Origin: Salipaludibacillus agaradhaerens
GTDB lineage: Bacteria > Bacillota > Bacilli > Bacillales > Salisediminibacteriaceae
Length of the DNA: 64,000 bases
Direction of reading: 5' to 3'
Assembly: GCF_002019735.1 (NCBI RefSeq)
Contig: NZ_KV917378.1
Span: 2,010,869 to 2,074,868 of the forward strand
Every line of letters starts with the position of its first letter. Positions within the stretch are counted from its first letter, which is position 1. Shown piece after piece: positions 59,029 through 64,000 of the stretch. The translations under genes and the position numbers were made by a program. The notes beneath the pieces are model-generated. The model was not told the origin of the DNA, ran no database searches, and was given only the letters and a program-made list of their open reading frames with translations.

Positions 59029-61731
59029 TTACGCTTCTATTAAAAGCGTTACTATTTCATATGGTTTCACCTTGATGTTAGCTGTACCTTCCCCAACTAA
59101 ATCTAGCTTTTCTTCTAAAATAGTCGATCGATAAATACAGTTGTCATCTTCCGCTTTTAGGAAGAGTTGTTCTGTTTCACTCCCAGGATTAAACCAGCGC
59201 ATCACCATACTTTCGCCATCAAGGGATGGTTTGCAAGCTGTCATAACAAGTTTGTCGCCTTCCCATGTGAACAGTTCTTTCACTTTTGAGGCGTTTCCTT
59301 TCTTTTGATTTGTTTGTATGACAATTGATGTTAATGGATAATGATAGGCTGTTAAATAGGCTCCAGATGAGAGAATGTCTTTTTGATGGGGAATCACCAT
59401 ATATTCAGCCTCATTCTCTCCAAGGCATTGTGCTTCTGGGGTATCAAAGACGCCCCAGTCTCCCAGTTCACCAACTGACCTTAATACTGTCAGGGCGATC
59501 GTGTTATCATCCTTAATTTCATATTCATGAAGTCCTTTTCCAGCAACAGTTAACCCTTTTTCTGAATTATTCAAGCTGACAAGCCGCTGCATATGGTGGT
59601 CGAAAGAAGGATTAAGCCACTGACTTTCAGGCTTATTTGGACGTATCGCTAGTTCATAAATGCTATCTGCATAATGGTTAGAGCAACTCCTACCAATTGG
59701 GAATAGAACACGAACACGATGATCTTTCGCACGATTATTCATGGTCATTTTTACTTTCAATCCTTCCCCTTTCCTCTCTAGGGTCATAACGGATTTCACT
59801 ATTAGTTGTTCCATCTCTTCACTTCTACCAGCTTTCCGATCTGAATGCCAAACAAGGTTTTCTTTTTCAAGGTTTAAGCGCTCGTCAGCCTCCTTAGGAA
59901 CAGAAAGGGAAGATGTTACTTCAATTGAAGCGATATCTCTCGTGTTTTCAAGCACGTTCATCGTGACATGACTATTCTCTGTTGTAACACGGGTATCATC
60001 ACCTGAAGCTTTAAACATGTACTCATTACCGATATCCCCAGTATCCTCCAATATTCCAAGCTGGTTATATTCCAGCCCAGATCGTTTATCCACTAACGTA
60101 TAAGAGCCATTGTCATGAAACTTAACGAAGATATTTTCATTTTCTAATTTAGTTTCGTCCTCCTTCCAAATGAAAGCTTCCTCTTCTTCCTTGTTACCTT
60201 GCTCAATTGGAACAAGGAAACATCTTTCATACCCCACCGTATTGGATGAGTGGTATAAGAAGGTAACTTCTATTTCTCGAGCGTAATAAGGTCTTCTGAA
60301 CCTATCATGGGGAAGGTCATAACCAAAATTCACCCCTAAATCTTTTACCGTAACCGGTACTGTCGAATGATCTGCTCGTTCCAATATATAGGAAGGTAGT
60401 ATTTCGCACTTAAGTTTCCCAGGTATATCCTTAAAATTAATTTCGTCAAAGTATATTTTATTAACTGCGACCTTCTTCTTGATCACTTCTGTCCTTGCTA
60501 TTCCGAACGTTTGGAAGACTACTAACGGAATCGCGCCCTCCTTTTCATGGATCGTATCAATGGCCGTGGACATTCCCCTAGCTTCCTCCTCCACGAACTT
60601 TAAAGCTCCTTTTTCTACCTTGCTAAATCTAGTAATCATTTCGCGATGCACAGAGTCAACACTACAGCCACAAATACTGTCATGTGGGTGATTCTCCATC
60701 AACAGTTTCCAGTAATATTCTGTGAAGTCTTGATGAAATTTCTTATCAGAAATGAGCAACCCTAATGGCTCCAACACCCGTTCCAGTAATGTTTGACAGC
60801 GGTCATTAGCCTGCTTCAAGTAAATTCTTGATGACGCTGTATTTACAAGGGTTGACCATCCATCTGTTTTTTGATTGCGCAATTCTCCCCGTATTGTTTG
60901 CAGACTCTCCGGAAGTTCCTCCTTTAATTCCTCGATATACTGTTGAAAACTGGAATGTTTAAATTCTACTTCTGGAAAAAGCTCTTTTGCCACTTTAATC
61001 GCATCGGTGACATTTTTCTGCAGAGGCTGGTGGTCACACCCATTCATATAAAGGAGTTTCGAAGTAGAAGCGAATTTTTCCGATTCCTTCAACTTTTTCT
61101 TCCAATATTTTTTTGCCTTTTCTGTCTCCACCGGAATCTCATTTCCATTGGAATACCAGTTAGCAAATAATACCCCCAGTATAGAGGAACCATCAGGAGA
61201 CTCCCAGTTTAATTCAGAATACGGTGAGGAATAACTGTCTTGATGAAATACCTGGTTATTAAATCCAGTCGGTGTCACTCCTCTTCCAAAGGCTGCAACA
61301 TCGATTTTTGCCTGCTTCAATAATTGAGGTGCTTGGCCATATATTCCAAACGTGTCAGGATAGTAACCAAGATTCCCCTCTTGTCCAAAAGCCTTCGTTG
61401 TTTTCATCCCATAAAGAAGGTTCCTTACATTCGCTTCTGAACTTGTTAAAAATGCGTCCTGCAAAATATACCAAGGACCAATAATTAATCTTCCTTCCCG
61501 GATATATTTTTTCACTTCCACTTCTTTCTCAGGACGGACTTCGAGATAATCATCCACCATGATCGTCTGACCATCTAAATGAAAGCTGTGGAAGTTAGCA
61601 TCTTCTCCTAATTTCTCCAACAGATCATCAAATAACTTTATTAAATAATACCTGTGTTCTTCTAATGACATGTACCATTCCCGGTCCCAATGGGAGTGGG
61701 ATATAATATGAGCTGTTTTCTTTTGCATCAT
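59029..61731 (-). CDS. Alpha-mannosidase, GH38 (MngB-like)
   Basis: The 900-residue cytoplasmic enzyme begins with the GH38 zinc motif IISHSHWDREWY (His14, Asp16). The nucleophile Asp126 lies in LGYYPDTFGIYGQ, and further blocks are GPWYILQDAFLTSSEANVRNLL, MNGCDHQP and ENHPHDSICGCSVDSVHREM. This corresponds to the bacterial MngB/streptococcal GH38 branch. Its ATG overlaps the TGA of the upstream yesL-like gene. With GH125 and the second GH38 it forms a mannose-trimming set. Specificity between alpha-1,3 and 2-O-mannosyl-glycerate-type substrates cannot be read from the sequence. Confidence 0.94.
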   Translation of the reverse strand: MMQKKTAHIISHSHWDREWYMSLEEHRYYLIKLFDDLLEKLGEDANFHSFHLDGQTIMVDDYLEVRPEKEVEVKKYIREGRLIIGPWYILQDAFLTSSEANVRNLLYGMKTTKAFGQEGNLGYYPDTFGIYGQAPQLLKQAKIDVAAFGRGVTPTGFNNQVFHQDSYSSPYSELNWESPDGSSILGVLFANWYSNGNEIPVETEKAKKYWKKKLKESEKFASTSKLLYMNGCDHQPLQKNVTDAIKVAKELFPEVEFKHSSFQQYIEELKEELPESLQTIRGELRNQKTDGWSTLVNTASSRIYLKQANDRCQTLLERVLEPLGLLISDKKFHQDFTEYYWKLLMENHPHDSICGCSVDSVHREMITRFSKVEKGALKFVEEEARGMSTAIDTIHEKEGAIPLVVFQTFGIARTEVIKKKVAVNKIYFDEINFKDIPGKLKCEILPSYILERADHSTVPVTVKDLGVNFGYDLPHDRFRRPYYAREIEVTFLYHSSNTVGYERCFLVPIEQGNKEEEEAFIWKEDETKLENENIFVKFHDNGSYTLVDKRSGLEYNQLGILEDTGDIGNEYMFKASGDDTRVTTENSHVTMNVLENTRDIASIEVTSSLSVPKEADERLNLEKENLVWHSDRKAGRSEEMEQLIVKSVMTLERKGEGLKVKMTMNNRAKDHRVRVLFPIGRSCSNHYADSIYELAIRPNKPESQWLNPSFDHHMQRLVSLNNSEKGLTVAGKGLHEYEIKDDNTIALTVLRSVGELGDWGVFDTPEAQCLGENEAEYMVIPHQKDILSSGAYLTAYHYPLTSIVIQTNQKKGNASKVKELFTWEGDKLVMTACKPSLDGESMVMRWFNPGSETEQLFLKAEDDNCIYRSTILEEKLDLVGEGTANIKVKPYEIVTLLIEA

Positions 61732-62366
61732 GTCGTCCCTCCAACAATAGATTCAGGTTGATTCTGTATCTCACGAAAACGATTTAAAGAGACTTTCATC
61801 ACCCAATAGGATGGCATGACTCCAAGAGTAAACAGGATTAACCCTGGTATGTGATAGATTAAATAACCTACTAAAGTTAAACCGATGGCAATTAGTATAT
61901 TTTGCTTAAAGCTTAGTAGTGTGATGATAAATGGTTGTATTAAATAGTTTTTAAATGTTTGGTTAAAATGAACGTAGTAAGAAAACAAGTAAAAGAAAGA
62001 GAACAAATAAACCAGTGACAATATTATTAGTAACATACTGCTCAATAAAGCAAACATGCCGTTGATTTGAGTCACCAGATAAAGGTCATACAGAAGAAAT
62101 GTTCCTATTACTAAATAAACCCATCCTAATCCATTGACCTTCCAGAAATTTTGTCGATAATACTGATGGTATTCTCTATACATTGGCTGGTCCAGTTCTC
62201 CCTGGAGCCATTTTCTTGTTATAGCAAACATAGCCGCAGTTGCCGGGAACACTCCTAACACAACACCACCTAGTAAAATATGACTTAACCATAGCCAATT
62301 TAATTGCATCATTCTCCATATCCAAAAACTAGCTTCGGTGAAGAAACTTCCTATATGATTAAACAT
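61728..62366 (-). CDS. YesL-family (DUF624) membrane protein
   Basis: The product has 212 residues from the ATG at 62364-62366, with GAGGTG upstream; this start overlaps the ROK gene end by eight bases. There are five hydrophobic segments. The N-terminal FWIWRMMQLNWLWLSHILLGG and VFPATAAMFAITRKWLQGE are YesL signatures. YesL proteins are routinely encoded with YesM/YesN and glycan importers, but their function is not established. Here it sits inside the mannosidase operon. Confidence 0.88.
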   Translation of the reverse strand: MFNHIGSFFTEASFWIWRMMQLNWLWLSHILLGGVVLGVFPATAAMFAITRKWLQGELDQPMYREYHQYYRQNFWKVNGLGWVYLVIGTFLLYDLYLVTQINGMFALLSSMLLIILSLVYLFSFFYLFSYYVHFNQTFKNYLIQPFIITLLSFKQNILIAIGLTLVGYLIYHIPGLILFTLGVMPSYWVMKVSLNRFREIQNQPESIVGGTT

Positions 62367-63261
62367 CTCGATCACCTCTTCCGTACTTCTCCATCCAAAC
62401 ATACGCAGCGCCAAATAACTGTGCTTTATCCAAGTGATGACAAAGTGTCACTTTCGGCCGTACTTTTGCAAATGGCTTTGCATCAAACAAAACATCAAGG
62501 TGGGCAGTTAACTCCCCCATAAAACATGCTTGGCGGGTAATTCCACCCCCGATGATTATTTCATCCGGATCAATCATATACTGAATCGTAAACACCCCAG
62601 TAGCCAATGTTCGAAAAAAGATATTGATTGATTCCTTCGCCTGTTCATGATCTTCAGCATGTTCAAATACAAGCGGTCCCGTCCAATTCTCATAGTAGGG
62701 AGCTGTCTGTCTTAATCTTCTCGTAAGAGCAGAAGCTGAGCCGATCTCACTCCAAGTGTGGAATTTCTCACTAGTGTTCGAAACAGGAACATATCCAAAT
62801 TCTCCGCCATGTAAATTGGCTCCTTTATGAAGTTTTCCATTAATGACAATGCTCCCTCCAATTCCCGTCCCACAAACGATACAGACAAAGGTGCTCACCC
62901 TTTTCGCTGCCCCATTCCACATCTCCCCAAGCGCGACACAATTTGAATCATTTTCTACTGTGGTAGGGAGCTGAAAATAGTCCTCTACCCTCTCCCGAAA
63001 ATTCCCCTCATGCAAGAAAGAAACGGCACTGTGTCCGTCTATCTCTCCTGATTCTGATACACTTCCTGGACTGCTGATGGCTATCCCCTGAATTGTTGAA
63101 CGTTTTTTTTGGTGGGTGAAATAAGAATCTACCATGGAGTGAAATTGACTTAATGTTTCGGGAGTGGGGTACTCTTGTCTATCCGTTAACTCCCCATCCA
63201 TCGAAACGAAACCAATTTTTGTAAACGTACCACCGATGTCTACTGTCAATAAGCCGATCAT
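62359..63261 (-). CDS. ROK-family sugar kinase
   Basis: The product has 300 residues from the ATG at 63259-63261. It has the actin-like ATP fold with LLTVDIGGTFTKIGFV, the catalytic Asp in VENDSNCVALGE, and CGTGIGGSIVINGKL. The usual zinc motif CxCGxxGCxE after the HGG segment is missing; the protein reads HGGEFGYVPVSNTSEKFHTW there. It probably phosphorylates mannose or a related hexose released by the hydrolases. ROK kinases without the zinc site exist, so activity is plausible. It follows the GH1 gene by about five bases. Confidence 0.88.
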   Translation of the reverse strand: MIGLLTVDIGGTFTKIGFVSMDGELTDRQEYPTPETLSQFHSMVDSYFTHQKKRSTIQGIAISSPGSVSESGEIDGHSAVSFLHEGNFRERVEDYFQLPTTVENDSNCVALGEMWNGAAKRVSTFVCIVCGTGIGGSIVINGKLHKGANLHGGEFGYVPVSNTSEKFHTWSEIGSASALTRRLRQTAPYYENWTGPLVFEHAEDHEQAKESINIFFRTLATGVFTIQYMIDPDEIIIGGGITRQACFMGELTAHLDVLFDAKPFAKVRPKVTLCHHLDKAQLFGAAYVWMEKYGRGDRDV

Positions 63262-63266
63262 ATCTC

Positions 63267-64000
63267 TCACCACTTTTCAGGAAGCTGATTTTTTTCTGCT
63301 ACTTGTTTAAACCAATAAGCACTCTTTTTCTTTTTTCGAGTTTGTGTCTCTAAATCGAGTCGAAGCAATCCATACCTATTCTTATATTCATTAAGCCAAG
63401 ACCAATTATCGAGAAATGTCCATACATGGTAACCAAAACAGTTGGAACCTTCTACTATCCCTTTCTGAAGCCAACGGAGATGATCTTCCATGAAGGTTAT
63501 ACGATAGTCATCCTGGACTTCCCCTACTTCGTCCAAAAATGCCTCTTCACCTTCCACCCCAATACCATTTTCAGCTACATACCATGGAATATTCCTGTAG
63601 TTATCTCGAATGTTTAATGCAATATCATACAATCCCTTCTCATAGATCTCCCAGCCCCGATGGGGATTGATCTTTGCCTCCGGCCATTGATATGGCTTAA
63701 AATACTTGTCTAATCCGCTCTCTGTTCCTTTATCCTTCCCAGCCTGCACTCGCCTGGGCTGGTAATAATTCACTCCTAAAAAATCAATAGTATTGCCCTT
63801 AATCACATCTAAATCCTCATCTGTATAGGGATCATCAATTGCTTCCTTCTCTAAAAACTCTGTCATTTCCAATGGGTATCGCCCTAACACCACCGGATCC
63901 AAGAAGCTTCGATTAAAGAGGATATCGGCCCATTTCGCAGCTTTCTTGTCCTCGGGCTGATCACTCTTTGAATAACTTGGTGTTAAATTTAAAATGATTC
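63267..64000 (-). CDS. GH1 glycosidase, C-terminal part (runs off the window)
   Basis: The C-terminal 243 codons are present, and the frame stays open to the window edge, where it reads IILNLTPSYSKSDQPEDKKA and then WADILFNRSFLDPVVLGRYP. The nucleophile Glu lies in WYVAENGIG; the acid/base region is outside the window. WTFLDNWSWLNEYKNRYGLL is the aglycone/glycone loop; it lacks the Ser-x-x-Gly-x-Lys pattern of typical 6-phospho-beta-glycosidases, so an unphosphorylated beta-glycoside such as Man-beta-GlcNAc or a beta-glucoside is more likely. It heads the visible mannosidase operon. Confidence 0.93.
   Translation of the reverse strand, partial: IILNLTPSYSKSDQPEDKKAAKWADILFNRSFLDPVVLGRYPLEMTEFLEKEAIDDPYTDEDLDVIKGNTIDFLGVNYYQPRRVQAGKDKGTESGLDKYFKPYQWPEAKINPHRGWEIYEKGLYDIALNIRDNYRNIPWYVAENGIGVEGEEAFLDEVGEVQDDYRITFMEDHLRWLQKGIVEGSNCFGYHVWTFLDNWSWLNEYKNRYGLLRLDLETQTRKKKKSAYWFKQVAEKNQLPEKW

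Noticed and set aside
1-64000. CRISPR array, prophage, tRNA or rRNA genes
   Set aside because: No regularly spaced identical repeats of CRISPR type, no phage structural or integrase genes, and no tRNA or rRNA sequence blocks were recognised.

Overview
The window looks like a chromosomal segment of a low-GC, Gram-positive Bacillota, most likely a halotolerant or alkaliphilic member of the Bacillaceae. The evidence is AGGAGG-type ribosome sites, frequent GTG and TTG starts, lipoprotein solute-binding proteins, YesM/YesN/YesL-type genes, CcpA-like (cre) and Zur-like operators, and a choline-to-glycine-betaine pathway. There are no rRNA or tRNA genes, no CRISPR array and no intact transposase. 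The theme is carbohydrate scavenging: sugar importers, glycoside hydrolases, sugar kinases and their regulators.

Layout. (1) 1-3930, minus strand: a Nik/Dpp/Cnt-type ABC importer (ATPase cut by the window edge, two permeases, lipoprotein) behind a promoter whose spacer holds a near-consensus Zur box, so probably a zinc-starvation importer. (2) 4016-5168: degenerate repeats and a small membrane protein. (3) 5170-17763, minus strand: GH43, a GH3 enzyme lacking the catalytic Asp (N229), GT2, GtrA, an intact GH3 paralogue (D229), a membrane-anchored GH3 with swapped domain order, and a LysR regulator; UDP-galactopyranose mutase (glf) runs divergently at 17986. (4) 19363-25129, minus strand: a sucrose or fructan unit (GH32, MalG-type permease, MalF-type permease, lipoprotein) with a LacI regulator and a well-formed promoter, operator and cre. 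(5) A DUF4352-like lipoprotein, then betB-betA, a 382-bp MITE-like element, and a zinc alcohol dehydrogenase. (6) 32323-36145: rhaA, rhaB and an AraC regulator, with no aldolase. (7) 36241-38246: a tandem repeat, a DUF421 protein, a decayed Gln-rich gene and a hypothetical gene. (8) 38694-43162, plus strand: murR-murQ-murP-mupG for uptake and breakdown of N-acetylmuramic acid and its disaccharides. (9) A solitary 6-phosphofructokinase paralogue, an OFA-type MFS transporter behind a leader terminator, a DUF2294 protein and the remains of a Fic gene. (10) 47500-64000, minus strand: a mannan or N-glycan locus (GH1, ROK kinase, YesL, GH38, GH125, GH38, then YesM/YesN, then LplB/LplC-type permeases and a lipoprotein).

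How the genes fit together: lipoprotein-dependent importers bring in oligosaccharides or metal complexes, and cytoplasmic hydrolases without signal peptides (GH32, GH38, GH125, GH1, GH3) trim them. Kinases (RhaB, ROK, PTS MurP, PfkA) then feed the sugars to glycolysis. Neither complete sugar ABC system has its own ATPase, so both probably share an MsmX-type ATPase encoded elsewhere.

The most unusual signals are the Asp-to-Asn change at the GH3 nucleophile within a duplicated GH3-GtrA-GT2 cassette; the Zur operator in front of a Nik/Cnt-type importer; a dispersed intergenic repeat family with at least six copies; and two unreported-looking pseudogenes. All family assignments come from reading the sequence, without database searches.
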